Shown here: piece by piece, positions 6,936-14,598 of the stretch | How positions within the stretch are numbered: the stretch's first letter is position 1 | Layout: every line of letters starts with the position of its first letter | DNA from: SLFT01 sp964493075 | Lineage (GTDB): Bacteria; Hydrogenedentota; Hydrogenedentia; Hydrogenedentales; CAITNO01 | Assembly (NCBI GenBank): GCA_964493075.1 | Contig: CAZBNU010000071.1 | Location: forward strand, 1-18,265 | Reading direction: 5' to 3' | Length of the DNA: 18,265 bases | Notes under the pieces: model-generated | The model's database searches: none | Told to the model about the DNA's origin: nothing | Seen by the model: the letters and a program-made list of their open reading frames with translations, nothing else | Translations under genes and position numbers: made by a program

Positions 6936-7946
6936 TTACATTCCCCAATCCTCACCACCGACTATTTCCCCGGTGATAGCATCAACGTAGACCGAATTAC
7001 CACTGAGATGTTTCGGTTGTGCGGCATCCTTAAGGTTTACATACCAACAGAGTCGAAATTTATCCTCTGTGATAAAAGGGTCAATATCGCGCTTACCAGA
7101 CCAGATATTTGAGCCTGGCGCATAAAGCAGCCGCATCACTTCCGGAAGGAAGTTGCGGCCCGTTTTCTCAATCCATTCAGATGCAATCTGCAAGGCAGAC
7201 TCTTTTATCACCACAGGTTCCTTTTTTTCGGGATGGGCAATATGAAGATTATAAAAACTAAAACCTAATACTTCCCCGCTAACAGCATCCACTCGCACAT
7301 GAAGAGCACTCTGACAAAGTATCCCGTCATATTCCTGCGGATCATAATAGTGCCATTGAAAAGCACGATTAAATTCCAGTTTTTCAGGTTTAACACTCAG
7401 GTCGATTCCTGCTACCGAAAGCAACTGTTTCACTATCGTCAGCGCTTTTTCCTTGGATATTATGTGGTCATTCAAATCATCGTCATTCATGCCTTGAAGC
7501 GATTCGCTACCCAAAGAGATGGACTCACGATACCGTTCTAAGCGCCCTGTATCTTTGTCAAAGTCGCACATCACTTTGCGGTCATCATTATCTCTTATGG
7601 CAATTCTGATATATCTGCTGTCCTCCCATCTATTATCTGCCCACCCCTCACTATCAATTACACCGTCTAAATTGACGCCTAGAAACTCAAGCAACTCATG
7701 GTTTATTTTTTCATCCAATGCAACAGATTTTAATACCTCATTCGCTGTATTGCCACTGGCGCCACGAGATACGAGGTGTTCTCTGATTGATACTCTCTTA
7801 ATGTGCAAGGCATTGTTTGTTAACCCATTCGTTTCAGCATAAGCTAAAAAAGAATGTAATACAAATATTGTGAACAAATATAACGTGATCAAGAAAACAT
7901 TTTGACTTAAGCAACTATTCAGTATTGTAATTTTGAAGATATACAT
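6936..7946 (-). CDS. Secreted PepSY-like protein
   Basis: A predicted exported protein of about 336 residues with a hydrophobic N-terminal segment ending near LAYA-ETNG. The minus-strand ATG at 7946 is preferred over the one at 7964 because GGAG lies five bases upstream of it. Two segments carry the pattern of PepSY/YcdB-like domains: V-R-V-D-A-V-S-G-E-V-L-G-F in the middle and V-Y-V-D-A-I-T-G-E-I-V-G-G at the C-terminus, each preceded by a helix with K-E-K-A or K-E-S-A. PepSY domains are often linked to protease inhibition or folding outside the membrane. It is more AT-rich than the rest of the window (about 27% G+C at 7861-7920 by hand count), which hints at recent acquisition. It sits 23 bases after the phosphodiesterase gene, so it may share its transcript. 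Confidence 0.6.
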   Translation of the reverse strand: MYIFKITILNSCLSQNVFLITLYLFTIFVLHSFLAYAETNGLTNNALHIKRVSIREHLVSRGASGNTANEVLKSVALDEKINHELLEFLGVNLDGVIDSEGWADNRWEDSRYIRIAIRDNDDRKVMCDFDKDTGRLERYRESISLGSESLQGMNDDDLNDHIISKEKALTIVKQLLSVAGIDLSVKPEKLEFNRAFQWHYYDPQEYDGILCQSALHVRVDAVSGEVLGFSFYNLHIAHPEKKEPVVIKESALQIASEWIEKTGRNFLPEVMRLLYAPGSNIWSGKRDIDPFITEDKFRLCWYVNLKDAAQPKHLSGNSVYVDAITGEIVGGEDWGM

Positions 7947-7969
7947 GATGACTCCAACATTCACCAGTG

Positions 7970-8803
7970 CTATTTTTTTCGACTACTACGGGTTATTTTA
8001 TAGTCCTGTTCATTCTTTTTCAATTTGTCAATCAATCCATCCACATCATCTGTCTGAATGCCGTCCACACCCCAGGACAGCATGTCGTTCCAGGTGTTGG
8101 GGCCGCCGTCGTCCACAATCAATGTGATGCCTGCTTCGTGGCAGGACGTGACAAGTGTTGCGGACAGGTTTTTCCAGGTGGATGCCGCTACTTTCGGTGC
8201 GAACAATTTGATGATGCGAGGCAAATTCTTGCCTGTGCCGACTTCAGGCATGAGCAGGCATTCCGGGCACTGTTCCTGCACCTGTCGTAACTGGGGGGTA
8301 CCTGCATACCACACAATGTCTTTTTCCATTTGGTACTGGCGTATTAGCGCAAGGATTTTTTCCACATCGGCGTGTTTGAGATCGAGGTAGATGCCGATCT
8401 TCCCTTTGCATACTGCCAGAATTTCCTCGAAGGTGGGGATGCGCTCTTCCGCCCATTCCGGACCCACGCGGCTGCCGATGTCCAGCGCTTTCAATGCGGC
8501 AAGGGTAAAGCTGCTCACATCGCCGGTGGCATCTTTTGTGTAGGCGTCTATGGTGGCATTGTGCACGCTGACCAGGTGCCCGTCTTTGGTTTCGCGCAGG
8601 TCTATTTCGACGAAGTCTGCGCCCAATTCGATGGCGCGGCGGTAGGCGGCCAATGTGTTTTCAGGAATGCCGTCGTGTGCGCCCCGGTGGGCGACGACGT
8701 AAACGCCGCCGTGGCGGGGGCCGCAAGCCGGGGACAGGAATGTCCCCGCTCCGGGGCTCTGCATTTGCACAACGAGCAACAGGGAAAGTAGAAGGGTATT
8801 CAT
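7970..8803 (-). CDS. Exported glycerophosphodiester phosphodiesterase
   Basis: A GDPD-family TIM-barrel protein of 277 residues, expected to hydrolyse glycerophosphodiesters to glycerol-3-phosphate and an alcohol. The motifs are HRG (H39, R40), ENTL (E48, N49), EIDLRETKDG (E66, D68) and H81 in VSVHN; a lysine follows in YLDLKHADVEK. The usual HD after the fourth strand reads HN here, a variant seen in part of the family. The first 15-20 residues (MNTLLLSLLLVVQ) form a signal peptide, so it acts outside the cytoplasmic membrane. The stop is close to the end of a run of A residues (SRKK tail). It starts 12 bases after the GH99-like gene, with only a weak AAGAG site, so translational coupling within one operon is likely. 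Confidence 0.88.
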   Translation of the reverse strand: MNTLLLSLLLVVQMQSPGAGTFLSPACGPRHGGVYVVAHRGAHDGIPENTLAAYRRAIELGADFVEIDLRETKDGHLVSVHNATIDAYTKDATGDVSSFTLAALKALDIGSRVGPEWAEERIPTFEEILAVCKGKIGIYLDLKHADVEKILALIRQYQMEKDIVWYAGTPQLRQVQEQCPECLLMPEVGTGKNLPRIIKLFAPKVAASTWKNLSATLVTSCHEAGITLIVDDGGPNTWNDMLSWGVDGIQTDDVDGLIDKLKKNEQDYKITRSSRKK

Positions 8804-8815
8804 GAGGTTACTCTT

Positions 8816-9227
8816 TTATTCTTCGTAATAACGATACATGAAGCGTCCGGGCGGGGCGGTGTCGCCGTAGAGCGTGAAGTCCATGATGTCGCCGTCGTGC
8901 TGCATGTTGTCTGCCCATTTGAAGCGCAGATCAATCTTTTTATCTTTCGGCAGACCAAGCGCCTCGCAGGGTACGGCCAGGTGCAATTTGTTGCCTTCCT
9001 TCTGCCATGCTATTTTCGCTGCTGTTTCCCAGTTCCAGCCGGTATCGCTATGTTCCAGAACCGCTTCCTTTTCTTCGGGGACAACGCGGTTCACCACATA
9101 ATCGTAGCCTTCCCAACCAGTGTCTATGTTCTTGTCGGTATCAATGAAAAGCCGCATCCAGGCAGGATCGGTGTGCGACGTGATGGGCGCCGCCGTCTCC
9201 ACATAAAAATACAGGGTATCCGCATCA
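8816..9227 (-). CDS. C-terminal fragment of GH99-like protein, carbohydrate-binding-like domain
   Basis: An open frame with no start of its own that runs into the N gap at its 5' side and stops with TAA at 8816-8818. It reads LYFYVETAAPITS and then a WMRLFIDTDKN...GWEGYDYVVNR block, which resembles the CBM9-like domains often attached to the C-terminus of secreted carbohydrate-active proteins. The methionine at 9202 is internal to the domain and is not a credible start. It is most likely the distal part of the gene that begins at 10016: the sequenced parts total 1101 bases (367 codons), so one continuous frame needs a true gap that is a multiple of three. Residues between the barrel and this domain are missing. 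Confidence 0.75.
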
Positions 9228-9327
9228 NNNNNNNNNNNNNNNNNNNNNNNNNNNNNNNNNNNNNNNNNNNNNNNNNNNNNNNNNNNNNNNNNNNNNNNNN
9301 NNNNNNNNNNNNNNNNNNNNNNNNNNN
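9228..9327. other. Assembly gap (100 N)
   Basis: A run of exactly 100 undetermined bases, the usual placeholder for a scaffold join of unknown length. It interrupts the GH99-like gene. The stated length cannot be literal if that gene is intact, because 100 is not a multiple of three. Confidence 0.97.
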
Positions 9328-10016
9328 ACCGGTTTGCGGAAGGTGAAGAAATCCTTCAGTTCATCATCCACCTTGTTTGGGTCTGCCATAATCAGCGGCT
9401 TGCCTTCCCATTGGAACCAAAGGTCTTTATACAGTCCTTTTTCATAAAAATCACGGTACAATTCCATCGCTGTTGTTTTTGGATCCCAGAAGGGACACAG
9501 GAACGCTATCTGCGGTGCAGGCGTGCCCTGTTTGCGCACCTCCGAAAAGGCTTCACAAAGAGGGATGTAATAGTCACGATAAGTGGCCTTGTTTGTTACA
9601 TCAAAAATGATGACATCCACGAGTGCATCGGCGAGCATGCGGGCATGACGCTGCAACACCCAGGGGTCATCGGAGTTGTAATAGCCGAAGAGGGGTTCGC
9701 CCCAGTGGTGCATGGCATGCATAGGCCCCCAGGCGGGATGTTCTTTGTCCCTGATGGCTTCCGGATGGGCCGCAAGAATCTTCGACACATCATGGGGGCC
9801 ACCGTTCACATGGGAACCCATCCACAGGAAATAGAACAGGCCGATGGTGCGGTCCGCACGGGGCGAACCGGTCTGATCATGAATACTGACGGAACGCCCG
9901 AGCATGTCCACCGCCTCCCAGGTATCACTCATAATAGTGTGATGCGATCCTGCGGCAAAAAGAGAACCAAACGGCAATGTCAATGTCGTTAAGGCTATCA
10001 GCATATTAATTCGCAT
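9328..10016 (-). CDS. N-terminal fragment of secreted GH99-like protein
   Basis: The 5' part (229 full codons) of a secreted protein whose fold looks like the GH71/GH99-type TIM barrels seen in glycan-utilisation loci. The signal peptide MRINMLIALTTLTLPFG ends near FAAG. Typical blocks are RTIGLFYFLWMG (56-67), HHWGEPLFGYYNSDDPWV (103-120), HARMLADALVDVIIFDVTN (124-142) and PQIAFLCPFWDP (168-179). Catalytic residues cannot be assigned because the protein is cut by the gap after TFRKP. AGGAG on the minus strand, at plus coordinates 10026-10030, lies nine bases before the ATG. It is the first gene of the three-gene minus-strand set and the presumed N-terminus of the fragment at 8816-9227. Exact family is from memory and moderate. 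Confidence 0.75.
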
Positions 10017-10172
10017 ATTCCATTACTCCTGTTTGATTATCCTTGGATAACCTAGCATACAACACAAGCCGTGTACCAGCTTGACCACTGTGTTCATAAG
10101 CAGTATTATAGAGCACACTAACGTGGGCATTACCCGTAACCTCAGATTATTTGTGACGACAAAATTTCCCTC

Positions 10173-10250
10173 GTCATTGCGAGGCACGAAGCAATCTGGT
10201 GTTATACGAGGCCTGCGTGTAAATGCGATTGCTTCGTGCCTCGCAATGAC
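10173..10250. repeat. Perfect 24-bp inverted repeat (REP/MITE-like)
   Basis: The arms at 10173-10196 and 10227-10250 are exact reverse complements and enclose a 30-base loop. The arm core CATTGCGAGGCACGAAGC, continuing to AATC, is a well-known dispersed repeat type in many bacterial genomes. It lies between the divergent GH99-like and aminotransferase genes and would form a very stable hairpin in either transcript. Confidence 0.8.
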
Positions 10251-10278
10251 AATGACGACAGTTTTATGTTTAGTTCAG

Positions 10279-10350
10279 CTGTAGGCGCACTATGATAGTG
10301 CGCCCAGGGTTTACTGTATGCTTGGCGCACTATCTATAGTGCGCCTACAG
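10279..10350. repeat. Paired GGCGCACTAT/ATAGTGCGCC palindromes
   Basis: Two palindromes with 10-base arms lie at 10284-10304 (one-base centre G) and 10324-10345 (two-base centre CT), 40 bases start to start. The outer flanks CTGTA (10279-10283) and TACAG (10346-10350) also pair, giving a 15-bp outer stem. The arrangement could be two operator sites or a composite mobile repeat. It sits 29 bases before the aminotransferase start. Confidence 0.7.
10310..10340 (+). promoter_or_regulatory. Possible promoter overlapping the second palindrome
   Basis: TTTACT at 10310-10315 (four of six to TTGACA) and TATAGT at 10335-10340 (five of six to TATAAT) are 19 bases apart. The -10 box lies inside the second palindrome, so a protein bound there would block it. 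The aminotransferase ATG is 39 bases downstream, behind AGGGAGAAG at 10363-10371. Only the sequence match supports this. Confidence 0.3.
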
Positions 10351-10378
10351 AGTACTAACGTATAGGGAGAAGCAGACC

Positions 10379-11713
10379 ATGAAAAATGAGTCCACCCGTT
10401 CAACGGAAGGCATGACAAGCAGACGCAGTTTTCTGAAGGCTACCGGAGCAGCAGCCACCGGGTTGGTTTTTGCCTCACAGTTCAGCGCTCAAGGCGCGGT
10501 GGAGAAATTAGCCATCAATGGTGGCGCCCCCGCTGTGACCGCGCCGGATACGGATGCCTGGCATTGGCCGCGCTTTGGAGAAGCGGAAGAAAAAGCGGTG
10601 CTTGACGTTTTGCGCAATCCCAACTATACGCCCCTTAACGATCTGGAAGCGGACTGGCGTAATCATTTCGGCGTGCCTTATGCCAAGGCGCACTGCAACG
10701 GCACCAGTGCATTGGCCTCCATGTTCTTTGCCCTGAACCTGCCGCCCGGCAGTGAGATCATGGTGCCAAGTTACACCTTCTTTGCCACCATCGTGCCCAT
10801 GCGCCTCTTCGGGCTGGTGCCTGTGTTTGTAGACATTAACCCGCGCACCCTGAACTTCGATTTGGAGGATGCGAAAAAGCGGCTGACCCCCAGAACAAAG
10901 GCTGTGTTGCCAGTGCACTGGATCGGGCTGCCCTGCGACATGGACGCCATCTGCGACTGGGCAGAGGAAAAAGGCCTGATCGTGCTGGAAGATTCCGCCC
11001 ACGCCCACGGTGCAAAGGTCAAAGATACCTACACCGGCTCCTGGGGACGCATGGCAATTTTCAGTTTCCAGGCGAGCAAGCCGCTGCCTGCTATTGAAGG
11101 CGGCATGGGCGTTTACAAGACCCAGGAAGATTATGACCGTGCCACTGCGTTCGGCCATTATCAGGTTCCGGGCGTTCCAGACGACAGCGCATACAAAAAG
11201 TACAACGGCACCGGATTGGGCCTGAAGTTTCGGATGCACCCCATGGCGGCGGCCCTGGCGCGCTGCCAGTTAAAAGGTCTTGACGACTATATTGATAAAG
11301 GAGCAGCGCAGGTGCGCAAACTGAACGATGCGCTGGTACAATTGCCCGGACTGTATGAGCAAAGCAGCGGACGCAGCGATATTCGACGTTTGTACTATTC
11401 ATGGAACATGCTGTTTATTGACGAAAAAGAAGCGGGCGTCTCTCGTGAGGCCGTCATAAACGCGCTGAAGGCGGAAGGGGTCAAGGCCGACGCACTCAGC
11501 TATCGGCTTCAGCATAAGCAGCCCCTGTACACCGAGTCGGAATGGTGGCATCATCTCCCGGAAATCCCTGAACTGCCCGGAAGTGACGCCGCCAACAACA
11601 CCAGCATTGCATTGCCCTATTTCACCAAGGACGTGCCCGAAATGGTGGAGCAATACACCAAAGCCTTTGAAAAAGTATGGGCACACAGGAAAGAATTGAC
11701 AATTGACAATTAA
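10379..11713 (+). CDS. DegT/DnrJ/EryC1-family aminotransferase with Tat signal
   Basis: A PLP-dependent sugar aminotransferase-type protein of 444 residues. The N-terminus carries a twin-arginine signal, SRRSFLK at 14-20 followed by a hydrophobic stretch and a likely cleavage near AQGA at 37-40. The fold begins at about residue 41. PLP contacts fit the family: NGTSAL at 107-112, D205 in LEDSAHAHGA, and the Schiff-base lysine K234 in FSFQASKPLPAIEGG. An intact lysine argues for an active enzyme. DegT proteins are normally cytosolic; Tat export of a folded, cofactor-loaded enzyme would place it outside the inner membrane. The last residues (LTIDN) come from an AATTGAC repeat that runs through the stop codon. 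The next gene is a lipoprotein isomerase 103 bases on. Without a known amino donor outside the cell, the reaction may not be a classical transamination. Confidence 0.85.
   Translation: MKNESTRSTEGMTSRRSFLKATGAAATGLVFASQFSAQGAVEKLAINGGAPAVTAPDTDAWHWPRFGEAEEKAVLDVLRNPNYTPLNDLEADWRNHFGVPYAKAHCNGTSALASMFFALNLPPGSEIMVPSYTFFATIVPMRLFGLVPVFVDINPRTLNFDLEDAKKRLTPRTKAVLPVHWIGLPCDMDAICDWAEEKGLIVLEDSAHAHGAKVKDTYTGSWGRMAIFSFQASKPLPAIEGGMGVYKTQEDYDRATAFGHYQVPGVPDDSAYKKYNGTGLGLKFRMHPMAAALARCQLKGLDDYIDKGAAQVRKLNDALVQLPGLYEQSSGRSDIRRLYYSWNMLFIDEKEAGVSREAVINALKAEGVKADALSYRLQHKQPLYTESEWWHHLPEIPELPGSDAANNTSIALPYFTKDVPEMVEQYTKAFEKVWAHRKELTIDN
11694..11711 (+). repeat. AATTGAC tandem repeat overlapping a stop codon
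   Basis: AATTGAC is repeated at 11694-11700 and 11701-11707 and begins again at 11708. The repeat crosses the end of the aminotransferase gene and encodes its last residues. AATTGACAATTGACAATT runs are a common intergenic repeat in unrelated bacteria. Confidence 0.6.
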
Positions 11714-11767
11714 GAGTTGAGAGTCGAGGAGTCGAAAAACTGGAACAGAAATATCATTCCTCTCCCT

Positions 11768-11794
11768 TATGTCCTTTATGTCCCTTTGGTCCCT
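11768..11794 (+). repeat. Three 9-bp TATGTCCTT-type tandem units
   Basis: TATGTCCTT, TATGTCCCT and TTGGTCCCT follow one another just before the ribosome binding site of the lipoprotein gene. The 9-base period matches that of the unrelated CACGAA units at 4450-4477. The array contains an ATG in frame with the lipoprotein gene, but it has no ribosome binding site. Confidence 0.5.
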
Positions 11795-11816
11795 GAATAC
11801 TAAGGAGCAGACAGTT

Positions 11817-12677
11817 ATGTCTTTAACGAACATCGTAGTCTTGGCAGTGGTGCTGTGCATAGGGATGGGCATCACCGGTTGCGCCACCGCCCAAACTCCT
11901 GCCGCTGAAAAAACACCTCTACGTCTGGCGTGTCGTCTCGCCAATTACGGCCCCCATCAGGATATTGCTTTGGCGCATATTCATGAGATGGGGTTGAAAT
12001 ATGTGTTTATGAACATTCCGAAACCGGAAGAGGTGGACGGGGTTCTGGAACAGATGAAAGCCCACGATCTGCAGGTGCTGGTCGTGCGCGGCGATACCAA
12101 CCTGTCCCTCGAAACTGCGGTGGACGAACTTGCCGTGCAGTTTGCTACCTGCGAACGGTTGGGTGTGAAATACATGTTTCTGTCCCCGAAGCGTCATGAT
12201 GCGCCAAAAGAAATCGTGCTTGAACGGCTCCGCAGCGCGGGAGATGTCGCTTCAAGGCATGGTGTGATTCTTGTGCTGGAGACACACCCCGACCTTGGCA
12301 CCAACGGCGATGTACATGTGGAAACCATGAAGGCCATCAACCACCTGAATGTGCGCGTCAATTTTGATACAGGCAACATCACCTTTTACAACACAGACAC
12401 CGATGCCGTTGCAGAGTTGAAGAAATGTATGGACTATGTCGCCACGGTGGAAGTAAAAGACCACAATGCCGAACTGGAAGCATGGGTGTTCCCGGCGTTG
12501 GGTGAGGGCAAGACGGATTTTCCCGCCTTCTTCAAGGTATTGCGGGAGCATAATTACACCGGGCCGGTAACCCTTGAGGTTGAAGGTATCAAGGGCGTTG
12601 AATGGATGGCAGAAGACCGGAAAAAAGCAATGGAGGATTCGGTGGCTTATCTGCGCAGCATTGAATCTTTTGAATAA
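11817..12677 (+). CDS. Lipoprotein xylose isomerase-like TIM barrel
   Basis: A 286-residue sugar phosphate isomerase/epimerase-like TIM barrel with a bacterial lipoprotein signal: a hydrophobic segment at 6-18 and lipobox ITGC with the modified cysteine C22. After a short linker the barrel begins near P34. Candidate metal-binding residues are E155 in LVLETHPD, D184 in NFDTGN, D215 and H216 in VEVKDHN, and E254 in VTLEVEG. AAGGAG at 11802-11807 is nine bases before this ATG; the frame is open upstream only through repeat sequence. Membrane anchoring outside the cytoplasm parallels the Tat signal on the preceding aminotransferase, so both may act on the same extracellular sugar. The symporter gene starts 29 bases downstream. 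It is related in fold to the cytosolic isomerase at 6042 but clearly a different subfamily. Confidence 0.83.
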   Translation: MSLTNIVVLAVVLCIGMGITGCATAQTPAAEKTPLRLACRLANYGPHQDIALAHIHEMGLKYVFMNIPKPEEVDGVLEQMKAHDLQVLVVRGDTNLSLETAVDELAVQFATCERLGVKYMFLSPKRHDAPKEIVLERLRSAGDVASRHGVILVLETHPDLGTNGDVHVETMKAINHLNVRVNFDTGNITFYNTDTDAVAELKKCMDYVATVEVKDHNAELEAWVFPALGEGKTDFPAFFKVLREHNYTGPVTLEVEGIKGVEWMAEDRKKAMEDSVAYLRSIESFE

Positions 12678-12706
12678 GCGGTTATAGACCGGGAGAGAGA
12701 ACAGGC

Positions 12707-14497
12707 ATGATGGATTCGCACGGTAGTTTGCAGGGACCGGATTACGCCATGATCGCCGGGTATTTCATTCTGATGCTCGGCATCGGCATGTATTTTTACC
12801 GGCACATGCGCGGCATCAAGGATTACTTTAGCGGCGGCAACAACATCCCTTGGTGGTTGAGCGGCGTGTCGTTTTACATGAGCAGCTTCAGCGCCTTCGC
12901 GTTTATCTCCTATTCCTCCCTCTGTTATCGCTTTGGTTGGGTCGGTATCACCCTGCTGTGGGTTGCCATTCCCGCCACGTTGTTCAGCACCCTGCTTCTC
13001 GCTCGGAAATGGCGGCGCGCACGCATAGACAGCCCGCTGGAATACCTAGAAATTCGATATAGCGGCGCGTTGCGTCAGTTGTTCACCTGGCAGGGAGTGC
13101 CCGTAAAAATTATTGATGATGCCTTGAAACTGGTCGCCATCGGTACCATCCTCAAGGTTGTTACAGGATTTGACATGACCGTCAGCATGCTTTCCGCTGG
13201 CGGCATCATGCTGCTGTATACCTTCATGGGAGGTCTCTGGGCCGTGGCAGTTACGGACTTCATCCAGTTTATTGTGCTCACCATTGCCATCATCATTATG
13301 TTTCCCCTGGCCTTCCATCGTGCAGGCGGCATTACCGCCGTTTTTAACGAAGCGCCGGAAGGCTTTCTTAACCTGACCACCGCCGAATATGGCTGGGGCT
13401 ATGTGGTGTTTCTTGTGGTCATGTACAGCCTGGCCTGGAGCAGCATCAACTGGTCGCTCATCCAGCGGTATTACTGCGTGCCTCGCGAAAAGGACGCCAT
13501 CAAAGTCGGCCTCACCGTAATCGTACTCTATATTATCGGGCCACCGTTGATGTTCCTGCCCGCCATGGCCGCCACACGTATCCTGCCCCCTCTCGTGGAT
13601 GCGGGCGATGTGTATCCGCGCCTTTGCGCTGCGTTGCTGCCTGCCGGCATGCTCGGGCTGGTGGTGGCCGCCATGTTCGCGGCAACTATGTCCATGCTCA
13701 GCAGCGACTATAATGTCAGCGCCAACGTGCTCACCAATGACGTTTACCGCCGCCTGTTAAGGCCGACCGCATCTGATCGGGAACTGGTATTGGTCGGGCG
13801 CATTGCCACCCTGCTGGTAGGCATTCTAGCCATGGCAGCGGCTCTTTTTATGGCACAGGGCAAAGGCGAAGATCTGTTCAACAAAATGGTCAGCCTGTTC
13901 AGCGTCGCCACCGCGCCCGTCGCCATTCCCATGATCCTCGGCTTGTTATCCAAGCATTTCACGGCGCGCAGCGCACTCTGGGGATTTCTCGCCGGTTCTG
14001 CAGTAGGTGTAGCACTCTTCGCCTTTACCCAACTCGCAATAGCACCATACGAATTTTACCGCTTTCAGTGGATTCCCACAAGCAGTGAGTTTGCCGTCTT
14101 TGATTTCAAAATAAAGATTGATGATATGACCATATTCATCAGCACCGCCACCGTTACCCTGCTCGTCATGATACTAAAGACCATGCAGCAGCCCATGCGG
14201 CTGACGGAAAAGGAAAATGTCTATTCCTTTTTTGACAAGTTGACCATACCCATCGGCATGTTGCCCGAAGACCGCCAGCAGGCGGCATCCGTAACGCCTA
14301 TATCGCCATTCCGCATCGTTGGTATTTCTCTCGCGGTCATCGGGCTGATGATGATCGCTATTTTGCCTTGGCTGGGTGACTGGTTCACGGCGGGACTCAA
14401 CGGAGGGATTGCATTACTACTGCTTATCGTGGGCTTGGCCATGGCTTGGCCAAGGCGTTCAAAGCATATTTCCCAAGAGGATGCTGCCGTACTGTAG
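12707..14497 (+). CDS. Sodium/solute symporter (SSS family)
   Basis: A polytopic membrane protein of 596 residues of the SSS family, which couples substrate uptake to sodium entry. Hydrophobic segments begin at about residue 10 and recur through to the C-terminus, consistent with 13-15 helices. Family features include YFSGGNNIPWWLSGVSFYMSSFSAFAF after helix 1, R-x-x-S-P-L-E-Y-L-E-x-R-Y in the next loop, YTFMGGLWAVAVTDFIQF, and the late AAMFAATMSMLSSDYNVSANVLTNDVYRR block that carries conserved serines near the sodium site. Two adjacent ATG codons occur; the first, at 12707, is used, behind GGGAGAGAG at 12691-12699. Sugars, sialic acid and myo-inositol are among known SSS substrates. The gene order suggests import of the product of the two upstream exported enzymes, which is an inference. 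Confidence 0.9.
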   Translation: MMDSHGSLQGPDYAMIAGYFILMLGIGMYFYRHMRGIKDYFSGGNNIPWWLSGVSFYMSSFSAFAFISYSSLCYRFGWVGITLLWVAIPATLFSTLLLARKWRRARIDSPLEYLEIRYSGALRQLFTWQGVPVKIIDDALKLVAIGTILKVVTGFDMTVSMLSAGGIMLLYTFMGGLWAVAVTDFIQFIVLTIAIIIMFPLAFHRAGGITAVFNEAPEGFLNLTTAEYGWGYVVFLVVMYSLAWSSINWSLIQRYYCVPREKDAIKVGLTVIVLYIIGPPLMFLPAMAATRILPPLVDAGDVYPRLCAALLPAGMLGLVVAAMFAATMSMLSSDYNVSANVLTNDVYRRLLRPTASDRELVLVGRIATLLVGILAMAAALFMAQGKGEDLFNKMVSLFSVATAPVAIPMILGLLSKHFTARSALWGFLAGSAVGVALFAFTQLAIAPYEFYRFQWIPTSSEFAVFDFKIKIDDMTIFISTATVTLLVMILKTMQQPMRLTEKENVYSFFDKLTIPIGMLPEDRQQAASVTPISPFRIVGISLAVIGLMMIAILPWLGDWFTAGLNGGIALLLLIVGLAMAWPRRSKHISQEDAAVL

Positions 14498-14533
14498 TGG
14501 TAAAAGGACTTACGCCGGATTTGTTTTTCCAGT

Positions 14534-14539
14534 TATAAT
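14534..14539 (+). promoter_or_regulatory. Possible -10 box before the dehydratase-like gene
   Basis: A perfect TATAAT lies at 14534-14539 in the 101-base gap between the symporter and the dehydratase-like gene, 60 bases before its ATG. The best -35 candidate, TTACGC at 14510-14515 with an 18-base spacer, is poor. It suggests the iron-sulfur pair can be transcribed apart from the symporter. Confidence 0.3.
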
Positions 14540-14598
14540 CAGGTACTCTTATCTTACTTTTCCCGCAATTGTGACCTCTATAAGCAAAGGAAGTTTCG

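Noticed and set aside
10508..11239. Minus-strand open frame of 243 codons opposite the aminotransferase
   Set aside because: The plus-strand gene has an intact PLP lysine and a Tat signal; the antisense product looks like random sequence rich in His and Gly.
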